From positions 3,030,271-3,094,270 of the forward strand of contig OX421497.1 of assembly GCA_949126835.1 (NCBI GenBank): 64,000 bases of DNA. The letters run 5' to 3'. Each line of letters starts with the position of its first letter. The first letter of the stretch is position 1. Position numbers and translations under genes: made by a program. Below are positions 45,201-55,317 of the stretch, piece by piece. Under the pieces are notes generated by a model. That model had not been told where the DNA came from and made no database searches. It saw only the letters and a list, made by a program, of their open reading frames with translations. This DNA comes from Anisus vortex (Eukaryota; Mollusca; Gastropoda; Planorbidae).

Positions 45201-47527
45201 AAAACCGGGCGTGAATAGGGAAAACCCGATCAGATCTCGTGTTCAACATCGTAAATGAACGATGTGAAAGCATTTCAAAGGGACATTATTGTGAAAAATG
45301 GCGCTCAGTAGAACCTTTACATACGGTGATTAATAATAGGCCTACGTTTATTAAAAAGAAATTGAAGAATTAAGCAATATTGTTTATATAATCAAACATA
45401 TAAACAAACTCACGGTAATTATATAGGCCTATATTGATTGATGATTGGTAGCAAATAAGCGATCACTCGCATTCGTTCCTGTTTTGCATTTCGATATGCT
45501 GGTTTCCATAGTTCACTTAGGATCCGGGTCTGATCCGGGTCAGATGAGACCCGGATCCTAAGTGAACTATGGAAACCAACATTATTCAACATATCGAAAT
45601 ACAGAACAGTACTGATCCGGGCCTTTTGGCAGTGATTGGCTTTTGGATCCGTTCCTTTGAAAGACCCGGATCAGTCGATCAGTTCTTTAGTGAGCGACCC
45701 ATCTCTACCCTGGATAGAGGTTTTGCGCGGCTAATGCTGTGGGGCTCTGGTGTTGGTAGCATGGAGATGGGTGGGTGTAAAGTCGTGAATGAGCCTGGAT
45801 CCAGGATCTGACAATTCTACAGAGTATTCTAAAAAACTAAATGGCACAACTGAGTGTCATAACCTTTGGAGAGCTCTGTGGATGGCGGAGATTGGACCAT
45901 TGGCCAGCCCCACCTCAGCACAACTCAGCCCTGACTCAATGCCGCCCGAACCCGGGGTACCACTCACAGGTGCTGGGTACAGAACCGAAAACTCTCTTGA
46001 ACTGTGGGGTTTGAAAAAAAGCCACAAAGGAAAACCCAGAACAACAATGTCAGTGTGTCTGACATTGACTGCAAGAGAACAAACTGCTCTTCAGACTGGC
46101 TAATAGAAGAAGAAAAATAGCATGGATAGAAGCGCTAAAAAAATTAACATTGTTATTATTATTATTCACTTGTATCATGGTATGCTTTGGCCACACAAAA
46201 CAACAACAACAACAACGACCGATAAACGCTTCTTGCCCCGTGAGCCAGCGTAGGTACTGAATTTTAATACGGCTCATAAATATCTTTTTAAAAAGCAGTT
46301 TATTTAACTTACAAGAGTTATGGGAGAGTGTAGTGTAGCAAGATATATATATATATACAAAGATAAAGGTAGATAATTGGATTGGCGGATGTATTGCTGG
46401 TGAAAGATAGGGTGAACAGATGGATATATATTAAACACGTATAACTAAACTGTTTATATTCCCATTAAAAGGTCTACAGAGACACTGTTTATGTAACCGT
46501 TCCTCGCTGGAGGTGGACTTCGGGTCAACCGTCGACACTGAACAAAGTGGTTGTGGTCAACGCCCAGGCCAGGCTGCAGCCGTACCCCAGCTGGGCAGAG
46601 CAGAAGCAGGGTGACTGCCGCGCCCTACAGTTTGTCCAGAACATGGAGGTTGACCCCAACACTGGACTGATGTATGTCATCGACACAGGCACGGTAGGCA
46701 TACATGGAACGCAGTCGCCGCTGACTCTATGCCCGGCTAAAATCGTCGTATTCGACCTCCGTACAGACGCAAAGGTGAGCAGTCATGAGTTCTCAGTCGA
46801 CGCCGTCAGTGCGAACAATTTTTTGAACGACATCGTCCTCCATTACGTCAACGGGAAAGTCCGTTACGCCTACATTACTGACGTCACAGAGGGGAGATTG
46901 CACGTGTTCGATTTTGAGACTCTCCAAACCCACAACGTCGAGCATCCGACGATGAAACCGGAATCTGGTAACGGGACAGTTGTACGCATCAACGGTGTCG
47001 ATTACAACTTCAGAGCTGGCCTGGACGGTATCGCGATGTCTCCAGACTTCGACTACGTGTACTACTGCCCTTTGGGTGGGTACGGGTTGTATCAGTTGTC
47101 CACCGTCTCCCTTACGGCTGCAGGTTCCGTATCGCCGAAGCTACTGGGAAGAAAGTTTTCTCAAAGCGACGGACTAGCTTACGGCAACAGGAGACTATAT
47201 TTCGGAGCTTTGGGGCTGAACGCTGTATACTTTTGGGATCCAGAAGAGGACATGCGCGGACTGGGTCTTCCGGTGGATAGTGTGGTAATGAAGACGCAGA
47301 GTCAATTGGTGCATGACGACGCCAGGATGCAGTGGCCTGACACGTTTGCTTGGGACAACCAGGGATGGCTCTGGTTTGTGTCCAACCGGCTTCACCTGTT
47401 TAACAGCGACACAATGGACTTCAGTGGCAATGACGGCAGAAATATGAGAGTATGGAAAGTTTTTGTGAATGAAACAAGCTATTTATATCAAGCTGACGTC
47501 AGAACTACAAAGCCTGTGATTGGTTAG
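39272..47527 (+). CDS. secreted major royal jelly/Yellow family protein, two exons
   Basis: Exon 1 is 39272-39469 and exon 2 is 46472-47527, joined in phase 0 (ATTAAG then GTCTAC), giving 417 residues. The N terminus MKHNWLVSLLCLLDTLNLSF is a signal peptide, so the product is predicted to be secreted. Family landmarks: KLVYEWIEVDFTWPSENERL, VPERNIIAGIKVYRDTVYVT, VPRWRWTSGQPSTLN, LQPYPSWAEQK, QNMEVDPNTGLMYVIDTG, CPAKIVVFDLRT, FLNDIVLHY, YAYITDVTEGRLHVFDFET, GIAMSPDFDYVYYCPLG and DTFAWDNQGWLWFVSNRL. These match the six-bladed beta-propeller MRJP/Yellow fold. Insect members act in pigmentation or nutrition; some are dopachrome-converting enzymes. The substrate here is unknown. The intron carries a LINE and two hAT-like elements. 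The acceptor CCCATTAAAAG is pyrimidine-poor, so that junction is slightly uncertain, although the protein reads through it perfectly. Confidence 0.93.
39618..39670 (+). repeat. dispersed repeat R1, short copy
   Basis: ACAGACGCTCCTTATATAAA, then GAAGATTTTTGCGTCCTACG, then CTCATCC. It sits in the Yellow-like intron, 350 bp before a long R1 copy. Confidence 0.7.
39973..40215 (+). repeat. dispersed repeat R1, long copy
   Basis: Begins TTACAGTCGCTTCTTCTAGA and ends around GGGATAAGGAAAGTGTTTTT. It matches 4734-4960 over its whole length and 12588-12760 in part, so it defines a repeat of about 240 bp whose first 50 bases are often found alone. Confidence 0.75.
40745..42455 (+). mobile_element. 5'-truncated LINE with reverse transcriptase, decayed
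   Basis: Encodes a non-LTR reverse transcriptase without its endonuclease part. Landmarks in order: LRNGKASGPDGIPAEALKTD, WKEGYLIKIPKKGD, NYRGITLLSI, DQQAGFRTSRSC, VDYKKAFDSVDR, the catalytic FADDLALLSHT near 41640, then the C-terminal region NTMVKPVLLYGAETW and GKRKRGRPRNTWRREVEADT. Reading is interrupted by two TGA stops near 41460 and 41519 and by a frameshift near 41890, so it is inactive. It ends in (GAA)n. A perfect 10-bp target duplication, ACTCTCTCTT, lies at 40735-40744 and 42456-42465. I do not assign the clade; RTE-like and related groups are candidates. Inserted in the Yellow-like intron, sense orientation. Confidence 0.9.
42620..42820 (+). mobile_element. retroposon fragment interrupted by a hAT-like element
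   Basis: 42620-42820 and its continuation at 44005-44075 resemble, inverted, the piece at 8802-9096 (shared: the (ATC)n end, CCCATGACCTTTGTGGTCGT, and TTGACAGGCTATTGTGCTGC against its counterpart). The hAT-like element at 42821-43996 splits it. Confidence 0.55.
42821..43996. mobile_element. hAT-like non-autonomous element, 1176 bp
   Basis: Left end CAGGGGTCGGTAACC, right end GGTTGCCGATCGCTG. A perfect 8-bp target duplication, CCCTAGAG, lies at 42813-42820 and 43997-44004. It shares termini and the GCGTGCCAACTTTGGCACGC motif with the 199-bp element at 28935, so the two belong to one family. No transposase reading frame. Confidence 0.9.
44425..44619 (+). mobile_element. retroposon fragment, left part of a split element
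   Basis: GGATCCCCCGTGTGGGTATC to ACTACCCTGGAT continues at 45716-46135, after removal of the 1088-bp element between them. The right part ends with ATTGACTGCAAGAGAACAAA, then CTAATAGAAGAAGAA, like the LINE tail at 18050-18092. I suggest a LINE 3' end. Confidence 0.55.
44889..44950 (-). repeat. dispersed repeat R1, inverted short copy
   Basis: GCGTAGGAGGCAATAATCTT, then CTTTATAGAAGGAGCGTCTG, then TAATGTATAAGATAAG. It lies within the element at 44620-45707. Confidence 0.7.
45479..45610. repeat. long near-perfect hairpin
   Basis: The core arms GGTTTCCATAGTTCACTTAG and CTAAGTGAACTATGGAAACC pair perfectly and extend inward through GATCCGGGTCT/AGACCCGGATC to a loop of about 15 nt. Outside them GCATTTCGATATG and CATATCGAAAT pair again. 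It is part of the hAT-like element. Confidence 0.9.
45716..46135 (+). mobile_element. retroposon fragment, right part of a split element
   Basis: Continuation of 44425-44619. Ends with TGACTGCAAGAGAACAAACT, CTAATAGAAGAAGAA and ATAGCATGGATAGAAGCGCT, tails seen at other LINE fragments here. Confidence 0.5.
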
Positions 47528-48900
47528 ATTAGACCGTTAAATGAATGATCGCATTAAAATTAAATCAAAAAAAATAATGTGAACTTCATCATTCGGTTTA
47601 CATTTACAGCCCTTGTATATTAATTAAATTTAATATTGTGCATACATTTAAATTGCTACAGACATTTAGTAGAAAACTTCGTTGTTGTTTTTTTTTTGTG
47701 CTTTCTTTAAGGTTTTTTTTTTTTTTTTTTTTTTGTGAAATTTCTTTTGCTGCGCATGGCAAATACAACTCTTCAGCTCTAAAAATAGAGGAAGCAGTTC
47801 TTCTTATTAAAGTCGAGAAGAAAAAAAAAAGGGGTTGTCTAGACCAGGGGTCTCAAACATGCGGCCCGCCAAGTGGATTTTTGTTGCCCGCCAGTAAGCT
47901 AACAAAAAATTTACTAAACTTATTCGTGAAATTCAGACAGCTATAGACTAGTAGGCCTACTGATACACATAATTTTTTGGGGGTTAATTTTATAAGCTAA
48001 ACATATGCCTACTTAAGAATAATATTAATACTGATAGTTCACTTTGGTATAATTCTTTGTGTCTAAGTTGTAAATTGGCATATTATTAATGATAAGTATG
48101 GAAATGAAGTGTTTTTTTGTTTACTAGGTGTGGGTTGTGTGTGAAGGGGCGGGGGGGGGGGGACGGCTACGGTCCTTGCAATATCTCTTAAGTGATAAAA
48201 TGGGCACATGCCTTCATCCGATTTTGAAACCCCTGAGTCTGGGCGTAGATGATAGAGCCAGGGTTAGGGTTAGATTAGGAAAGAAACGATGATAAACAAA
48301 GCATTCAACTAGAAACCAGTTACCTAGTTTAAAGAAAGAATGCAATAATAAATATCACATGAATCACATAAATAAAGTCACATGTGGAGTTTTTATTTAG
48401 TGTAGTGTTTGTATATAGTCTGCTTAAGGTTATTATAAAGCACTTTGTTGCAAAAAGTATTCTCTCCTCATTTGTCAACATGGTGATTGGATAAAATGTG
48501 TGAATTCGCTCCCCTTGCAATTCATCAATGAGTGATTCCTTTGTGTACTGGTGGGGTTGGTTGGGTGGGGAGGGGGTGGTATTGAGGCGACTCTCATTTG
48601 TTTTATATAGCTTCCAGGGTAATCCACTTTTATCATGAGAGGTCATCCATTAATTTATGTCAACTAAATGGTGTGTGGGGGGGGGTGAAAAGTTTGACAA
48701 TACTCATTTAATTTTAGCATACCACAGCCTTATAAAAATCTAAATCTTTTTTGGGTGTATGGCTATTAACGATTTTGTAATGCAGCAAACTGAATTCCAA
48801 ACATCAAGACTTTCTGTTAGGTAGAGGACAAACTGATAATTAATTGCTCTTAATCATCAACAATAACAATTCAGGAGTTATACAAGGACTTTACTCTACG
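47528..48900. other. downstream of the Yellow-like gene, no gene
   Basis: The Yellow-like 3' UTR begins here; ATTAAA near 47553 is a possible polyadenylation signal. 47845-48235 is a hAT-like element. The rest is T-rich unique sequence. Confidence 0.5.
47845..48235. mobile_element. hAT-like MITE, 391 bp
   Basis: Left end CAGGGGTCTCAAAC, right end GTTTTGAAACCCCTG (near GATTTTGAAACCCC). The flanks GTCTAGAC and AGTCTGGG match only partly. The right half is related to 33700-33905 and, inverted, to 37041-37200 (AAGTGATAAAATGG.CACATG). Confidence 0.75.
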
Positions 48901-48901
48901 T

Positions 48902-49040
48902 GGGGGCACGGTAGCCGAGCGGCAGCGCGTTCGGCTGGCGATCCGAAGGTCCTGGGTTCGAATCCTGGTGAATTGAGGGTGTCCCTGAGTCTACCCAGCT
49001 CTGATGGGTACCTGACCTCAGTTGGGGTAAAGGCAGCTGT
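48902..49040 (+). mobile_element. tRNA-derived SINE (copy 9), 5' part, split by the LTR element
   Basis: The best-preserved tRNA-like head in the window: A box TAGCCGAGCGG, B box GGTTCGAATCC. The body runs to GTTGGGGTAAAGGCAGCTGT and stops at the LTR. Its 3' part resumes at 61014. Confidence 0.9.
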
Positions 49041-50076
49041 TGTTACGAAACGTAAATTCCCTACATTGTAATGTTAATAAACCAACTAAATCATTTAAGC
49101 GAATTGCGTTTAAACGATATAAAATATTTCTCAGCTCAAGGTTTCCCCCGGGTTTTTCCTAACCTAATTTGAGCATTGTTGTTTTTATTAACCTCGATAA
49201 AAACATGAACTGCCCATGCACCTACAGCGTGTCAAGGTCGTCCGGTCTCTCCTTATTTTGTTAGAGCATTATTGCTTGTTCTTAATAAAAAGACAATCTG
49301 ATCACGCAGTCAGCATGCAGGCTTGATTAAAATATTCGTGTCACTAGGCTGGCTGGATTTTCCAACGATTGACCCATAATATATTTCTACGCGATTCAAC
49401 ACTTTTAGTTTAGTTCTTGTCGTGCATTCGATCTAGTAACATCAAATATTCTCCGCTCTGAGTATCGTTTCTATTTGATTTGTATTATGGAAAATGTATT
49501 ATTCTACTATTAACTACAATGCTATATGTTCATTGAGGATATTCATTACTAATTGGAATATGTGTATTTCTTGATTGTGTATATAATATTATTTGGATTC
49601 CTACTGGATTGATGTTGTAAATTAAACCAAATTTATCGTTGCTTTCTACACAACTTGGTTAACGTCAATATTTCAAAGTTATATACATGTGTGTATGTGT
49701 AATATTTATTCAACTATATTAATAATCTACACTACAACTCAACATCGAGGTTCTTGCTGTATAATATGAGCCACACAAATAATTATACATGAAGTAAATC
49801 AACTGAAAACTCTAAAACTACGCTATGTGAATTGCCAGGGGATTATAAGAACCAGGAATACTCTAGACAACTACAAATAAACTTCAGAATGATATAATAA
49901 GATCTTCACTAATACAAGGATACTCACACTAACAATAACAATACTATAACTATTATTTTCATAAATTGAATGGGGGCTCTAGCCGTAATAACATTATAAA
50001 TTATAATTATACTTGTGTGATATAAATAGAAGGTCTCATCCATGATTTATTATGGTGAATAAATTGCCTTGTAATA
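49041..50076 (+). mobile_element. 5' LTR of the Gmr1-like retrotransposon
   Basis: 1036 bp, starting TGTTACGAAACG and ending TTGTAATA (imperfect inverted ends TGTTAC/GTAATA). The 3' copy is 56093-56980 plus 60866-61013. By eye I count about four substitutions between the copies. A 4-bp target duplication, CTGT, lies at 49037-49040 and 61014-61017. Confidence 0.9.
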
Positions 50077-50481
50077 AAATGGGTTTTGCTCGTCAGTGAT
50101 TTACTAACAAACGTTTAGAGGATTTACTTCAACTTCAAGAATCGTTATACTATTTACACAAACTATTTACAACTGCCGTAATACATACTCGTAACTTGGA
50201 TGGATTGTGTTGGAAAATATGAACAATATACAATATACTAAAGATTGTGATTGAATTGAACATTGCTATTGAGAATCGGAAAACTTAACTATTCAGCCTG
50301 GAAAATTATCTGGTGTATTACCTTATCAAACAAAGCAACTCTAAGAAAGTATATTTTTTTTGTGACCTTGTGGTGACAAATCTGAACTGTGTGGTGTAGT
50401 GAATTATTCAAAGGACAGAAAGTAAGTTGGACTCTTTATTGTATTATTAACAAGATTTATAGCAACTTTTAATAATATAAA

Positions 50482-53400
50482 ATGGAAGCCACAAATAATC
50501 TTACATTGGATCCAGAGATATTTGATCTAACCTCAGAACAGCTTAATAAAATGTCAATGATACAATTAAAAGAATTGGCTAAATCATTGGGCATTTCTAT
50601 CACAGAAACTAGGCCATCAAAAACTAAATTACTTCAAGAGGTAACTGAGTGTTTAAGAAAACAAGGTACACTAATTATTGAAGAAACTACTGCTAATGAT
50701 AATATTAATGATGAATCAGATGATGAATTACCTTTTCCTATAACACATAGAGTGAAGCATACAACTGGTGAATTAAGTGAAGAATTGAAATTTAAACTTG
50801 AGTTAAGAAAGATGGAATTGGAGATGGAAAGAGAAAACAAGAGAATTGAGATGGAAAGAGAAAGAGAAAACAAGAGAATTGAGATGGAAAGAGAAAACAA
50901 GAGAATTGAGTTAGAAATAGCAAGAGAGAAAATAGCAAGCCAAGAAAGAATTGAGTTAGCAAGGTCTCGTACGTCAAATCATTCGAATGCAAGCTCTGAA
51001 GCAGATGCAGAACTGTATAAGTTTAAGAAACATATTCCAGTTCTTGAAGATAATTCGGTGGAAGAGTTCTTCATGATTTTCGAGAGAAACGCTAAAGACT
51101 ATCAATTTCCCGAGGGCAAGAAAGCTATACTTCTACGCTCAGCTCTGAACAAAGGAAAGGCACTTGATGTTGTATTAAGTCTTACTGAAGAGGAATTGTA
51201 TGATTATGAACTGATCAAGAATAGAGTACTGCTAAGTTATGGATTAACACCTGAAAAATATAGAAAAGTTTTTCGCGAGTCTAAGAAAGAACAGGAACAA
51301 TCCCATGTTGATTTTCTAAGACGGAAAAAGAAATATTTTGAAAGATGGATTCGATCCAAAGGTGTAAACAAAGACTTTGATAAATTAGCTAATCTTATGC
51401 TAATGGAAGACTTTAACAATAACATCAGAGGTGATGTAAGAATACATTTAGCAGACAAAGGTGTAGAACAAGTAGAAACAGCAGCAGTAATGGCAGACGA
51501 ATATGTTATTATCCATTCCAGCAATAAATTTACAACAGTAGATAAATCTAAATTCCAGAATCGAGATATGAAGGTAGAAAAGAAAACCATGAATCCAAAT
51601 GAATCCTATCAATCAAAGAGACATCAGCAGAGCAATGAAGGTCCAACTAATTCCAAGCCAACCTGTAGCCATTGTAAACGAATTGGACATACTAAGGAAA
51701 AGTGCTGGATATTGAATGGGAACCCGAATAAAAAGAATGTTGTCTTATCGTATGTAGCAATGCCAAAACAAAGAACTCATGAAAATGTAAAGAAGGATAT
51801 TAGAACTCAAACAGAGATACCTAGTGCTAATGCAGATAACCTGACAAAACACACGTATCTAGGAAACTTGAAACCAGAAATAGTTCCTGAAATAAAGACA
51901 ATGGTTTTCAATAATTCTAATTCTAATATGAGCTCCAAGGAGTCTATATCAGATAGAACCACCATGAGTACTAAACATACCTCTTACAAAAATAACTTGG
52001 ATACAGATCTCATCGATACTGAGATACCAAGCAATTGTTTACCATTCATTGAAGAAGGTACCGTGTCATCCATAATAAATGGTGTCACTAGTGAAAAGAA
52101 CATCAGAATACTCCGTGATACAGGGGCTGAGGTTTCACTACTTTTAGAGAATACTGTTCCTACGTCACAATCGACATATACAGGACAGGATCTTACTATT
52201 CAAGGTGTATCAAGGAAAAATGTACAAGTTCCTTTGCATCAAATACAGCTGAAGAGTGCGTACTTCACTGGAAATGTAGTTGTGGGTGTGTACAAATCAC
52301 TTCCGTTTAAAGGCGTTTCTTTAATACTGGGAAATGATATTGCTGGAGATGTGGTGCATTCCATATCCAAAAAAAAACAATACCTTAATAAAAGTGAGAG
52401 CTTTATCAAACCTATATGCATCGTCACTAGAGGTATGGCCCAACAACAAAAGTCTGTCGAAACCATGTCAAAGTCAGAAATAGAACCAGAGATTGACCTA
52501 CAGGCAACTTTCCTGGCTGACATTTTGAGTGGTCCCTCAGTCAAGACTACTGAAAGTAATTTGTCACCTCGACAATTACTCCTATTAGAACAGAATAGAG
52601 ACTCAGGAATTAAACACCTGAAGAAAAAGGTGATAACTGAACAGGAGGCAGAAATGAAAGGAAATGGATTTTTTCTGAAGGAGGGAATATTAATGCAAAA
52701 ATGGAGAGATGTGAAATGTGATAATGACAATTGCAGAGAAGGAAGTCAGATTGTGGTACCAGCCATATATCGTAATGACATCTTACACATGGCTCATGAC
52801 ACGCCATATGCTGGTCATCTAGGAGTGAACAAGACTTACCGTCGAATTCTTCCGTACTTCTATTGGCCTGGACTACATCGTGACGTCACAAAATACTGCA
52901 AGTCATGCAATACATGCCAGATAGTTGGTAAACCTAACCAGACTATACCGGTAGCACCTCTAAAGCCAATACCTGCCTTTGCAGAACCATTTAGCCACTT
53001 GCTAATAGACTGTGTAGGTCCTTTGCCTAAAACAAAGACAGGACACCAGTACTTATTCACTATAATGTGCACTGCCACGAGATATCCTGAAGCTATTCCG
53101 CTACGCACCATTAACGCAGATAAGATATCTGACGCACTGATTGCATTTTGTTCAAGATACGGTCTTCCAAAGACTATACAGTCAGACCAAGGATCTAACT
53201 TTACATCAAAGCTGTTTAACCAGGTCTTAAAGAAACTAGGCATCCAACATGCAACTTCAACTGCGTACCATCCGCAAAGCCAAGGTGCCCTAGAAAGATA
53301 TCATCAGACTCTGAAAACCATGCTCCGCACATACTGTTTTGAGAACACTGAAGACTGGGATCGCGGTATTCCATTCGCTCTTTTCGCGACTAGAGAAACT

Positions 53401-54315
53401 GTGCAGGAATCTCTTGGATTCAGTCCGTTCGAGTTAGTGTTTGGACATTCAGTTCGAGGACCTCTAAAACTGTTGCAGGAAACCTTGTTAAATTCTGATG
53501 AAGAGACTGGACTCGTAGCTTATGTGGAACAATTTAGCAATAGAATCTATCATGCTTTTAATCATGTTAAAGATAATCTTTTGCAGGCTCAGAAAAGAAT
53601 GAAAGGGTACTATGATGTCAAGGCCAGATCCCGATGTTTCCATCCTGGTGATAAAGTCCTCATGTTGACCCAATTGTCTGGACAACCCCTGAGTGCAAAA
53701 TATACAGGACCATATCAGGTTTTAGATAAAATCAGTGATGTAACATACCTTGTAAAAACCCCTGATAGAAGGAAAACACAGAGACTGTGCCATATAAACA
53801 TGCTAAAACTTTATGTTGTTAGGGAAGAACAAACTAACATTAGGCCAGTGAGTGCTATCAAAACTGTTGAAACACCCCCGCCTAAATTTAAAAAGACAAT
53901 CATAGAAAGTAAACTTCAGAACACTGAAGCACTTAAAAACCTCAATGATAAACTGGCACATCTAGACTCAGGTGAACAGACTTCTATCAAGGGTTTAATC
54001 TATGATCATGTAAATTTGTTTAGTGATGTTCCTAACAAAACAACTTCGGTTACCCATGATGTAGTTTTAAAAGATGATAATGTTAAACCTGTCAAACAAC
54101 ATCCGTATAGGGTTAATCCCATACAACTTGAACACATCCGTAAAGAAATTGATTATATGCTGAGCAATGATATAATTACTCACAGTAACAGTGATTGGTC
54201 ATCCCCATGTGTGTTGGTCCCCAAATCTGATGGTTCACTACGCTTTTGTGTAGACTATAGGAAATTTAAACCAAGTGACAAAAACAGATTCGTATCCCAT
54301 ACCACGGATAGATGA
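50482..54315 (+). CDS. gag-protease-integrase-RT (N-terminal part) polyprotein
   Basis: One open frame of 1277 residues. Gag: N-terminal SAP-like motif QLKELAKSLGIS (about 26-37), a charged coiled coil rich in RE/MER (about 105-165), a capsid-like region, and a zinc knuckle CSHCKRIGHTKEKC (about 395-408). Retropepsin: RDTGAEVSLL (about 547). Integrase: zinc-binding H..H..C..C from HDTPYAGHLG to CKSCNTCQ (about 773-815); catalytic D in LLIDCVGP, D in QSDQGSNF, E in GALERYHQTL; then a GPY/F module at KYTGPYQVL. After the integrase comes the start of reverse transcriptase: HPYRVNPIQLEHIRKEIDYM, DWSSPCVLVPKSDGSLRFCV. The frame leaves RT near 54260 because of a one-base shift and ends in 17 or so aberrant residues. 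Integrase before RT is the notable order. Confidence 0.93.
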   Translation: MEATNNLTLDPEIFDLTSEQLNKMSMIQLKELAKSLGISITETRPSKTKLLQEVTECLRKQGTLIIEETTANDNINDESDDELPFPITHRVKHTTGELSEELKFKLELRKMELEMERENKRIEMERERENKRIEMERENKRIELEIAREKIASQERIELARSRTSNHSNASSEADAELYKFKKHIPVLEDNSVEEFFMIFERNAKDYQFPEGKKAILLRSALNKGKALDVVLSLTEEELYDYELIKNRVLLSYGLTPEKYRKVFRESKKEQEQSHVDFLRRKKKYFERWIRSKGVNKDFDKLANLMLMEDFNNNIRGDVRIHLADKGVEQVETAAVMADEYVIIHSSNKFTTVDKSKFQNRDMKVEKKTMNPNESYQSKRHQQSNEGPTNSKPTCSHCKRIGHTKEKCWILNGNPNKKNVVLSYVAMPKQRTHENVKKDIRTQTEIPSANADNLTKHTYLGNLKPEIVPEIKTMVFNNSNSNMSSKESISDRTTMSTKHTSYKNNLDTDLIDTEIPSNCLPFIEEGTVSSIINGVTSEKNIRILRDTGAEVSLLLENTVPTSQSTYTGQDLTIQGVSRKNVQVPLHQIQLKSAYFTGNVVVGVYKSLPFKGVSLILGNDIAGDVVHSISKKKQYLNKSESFIKPICIVTRGMAQQQKSVETMSKSEIEPEIDLQATFLADILSGPSVKTTESNLSPRQLLLLEQNRDSGIKHLKKKVITEQEAEMKGNGFFLKEGILMQKWRDVKCDNDNCREGSQIVVPAIYRNDILHMAHDTPYAGHLGVNKTYRRILPYFYWPGLHRDVTKYCKSCNTCQIVGKPNQTIPVAPLKPIPAFAEPFSHLLIDCVGPLPKTKTGHQYLFTIMCTATRYPEAIPLRTINADKISDALIAFCSRYGLPKTIQSDQGSNFTSKLFNQVLKKLGIQHATSTAYHPQSQGALERYHQTLKTMLRTYCFENTEDWDRGIPFALFATRETVQESLGFSPFELVFGHSVRGPLKLLQETLLNSDEETGLVAYVEQFSNRIYHAFNHVKDNLLQAQKRMKGYYDVKARSRCFHPGDKVLMLTQLSGQPLSAKYTGPYQVLDKISDVTYLVKTPDRRKTQRLCHINMLKLYVVREEQTNIRPVSAIKTVETPPPKFKKTIIESKLQNTEALKNLNDKLAHLDSGEQTSIKGLIYDHVNLFSDVPNKTTSVTHDVVLKDDNVKPVKQHPYRVNPIQLEHIRKEIDYMLSNDIITHSNSDWSSPCVLVPKSDGSLRFCVDYRKFKPSDKNRFVSHTTDR

Positions 54316-55317
54316 TCTAATCGATAGAGTAAGCACTGCAAACTATGTGACTAAGATTGACTTACTAACAGCTTATTTCCAAATCCCATTGACAGATATG
54401 GCTCAGGAGGTATCAACTTTTGTTACTCCTGATGGATTATATAAGTTTAAAGTAATGCCATTCGGAATGGTCAATGCTCCAGCTAGTTTTCAAAGACTAA
54501 TAAACACTATTATCCATGATATCCCACAATGCCATGCATATCTGGACGATTTCGTAGTGTTCAGTAATAACTTTAATGATCATCTAGATCAGTTAAAACT
54601 ATAATTCCAAAAACTAAAACAGGCTAGTTAAAAGTCAATTTTGCCATGCAGAAATTGAATATTTAGGTCATGTAGTGGGTAATGGCAAAGTAAAACCAGT
54701 GAATGCCAAAGTCAAAGCTATACAGGAATTCCCTGTCCCTAAAACGCAGAAACAACTTCGAGGATTTCTGGGTATGGCCGGGTACTACAGGAAGTTTTGT
54801 AAAAACTTTTCTATTATCACTTGCCCTTTGACAAATCTCTTGAGAAAGAAAAATCAATTTAAGTGGACTCAGGAATGTGACCAAGCCTTTAATGATATAA
54901 AAGACATACTGACCAAGGCACCAATATTAGTCTCACCTGATTATACTAAACCCTTCAGAATAACGGTAGACTCGTGTAATACAGGAATGGGCGCGGTAAT
55001 CTCACAAATAGGAGATGATTCACTTGAACATTAGCTTTTGTTCAAAAAAATTTAACCCACATGAGGTAAATTATAGCACAATAGAGCAGGAATTACTAGG
55101 ACTTATCCAAGCATTGAAACATTTCAATTACTATGTAAATGGTTCTCAGTTCCCAATCGAGATATTCACTGATCACAATCCACTAGTATTTCTTTCCCGC
55201 ATCAAACAAAATCAGCGCATTCTAAGATGGAGTTTGTTTATTCAAGCTTACAACTTAAAAATAACTCACTTACCTGGAAAAGATAACATCGTCGCGGACA
55301 CCCTATCGCGCATGTAA
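54263..55317 (+). pseudogene. reverse transcriptase and RNase H remainder, broken
   Basis: Continues the polyprotein in shifted frames. 54263-54604 holds RT motifs KIDLLTAYFQIPL, FKVMPFGMVNAPASFQ and the catalytic YLDDFVVFS. Two stops follow (54602-54604 and near 54640). 54642-55034 in another frame holds the RT thumb and RNase H start (QLRGFLGMAGYYRKF, ITVDSCNTGMGAVI). A further shift near 55030 leads to 55035-55317 with RNase H and its end (EQELLGLIQALKHF, FTDHNPLVFL, KDNIVADTLSRM, then stop). Four or more lesions mean this copy cannot make an intact RT unless they are sequence errors. Confidence 0.88.

Larger units (their letters stand above)
44620..45707. mobile_element. hAT-like non-autonomous element, 1088 bp, palindromic interior
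   Basis: Left end TAGAGATGGGCGAAATCG, right end GAGCGACCCATCTCTA. A perfect 8-bp target duplication, CCCTGGAT, lies at 44612-44619 and 45708-45715. The interior contains an R1 copy (44889-44950, inverted) and a long hairpin (45479-45610). No transposase. Confidence 0.88.

Noticed and set aside
48902..48980. Functional tRNA gene
   Set aside because: A and B boxes are present, but the sequence continues into a conserved SINE body shared with nine other copies and does not close an acceptor stem.
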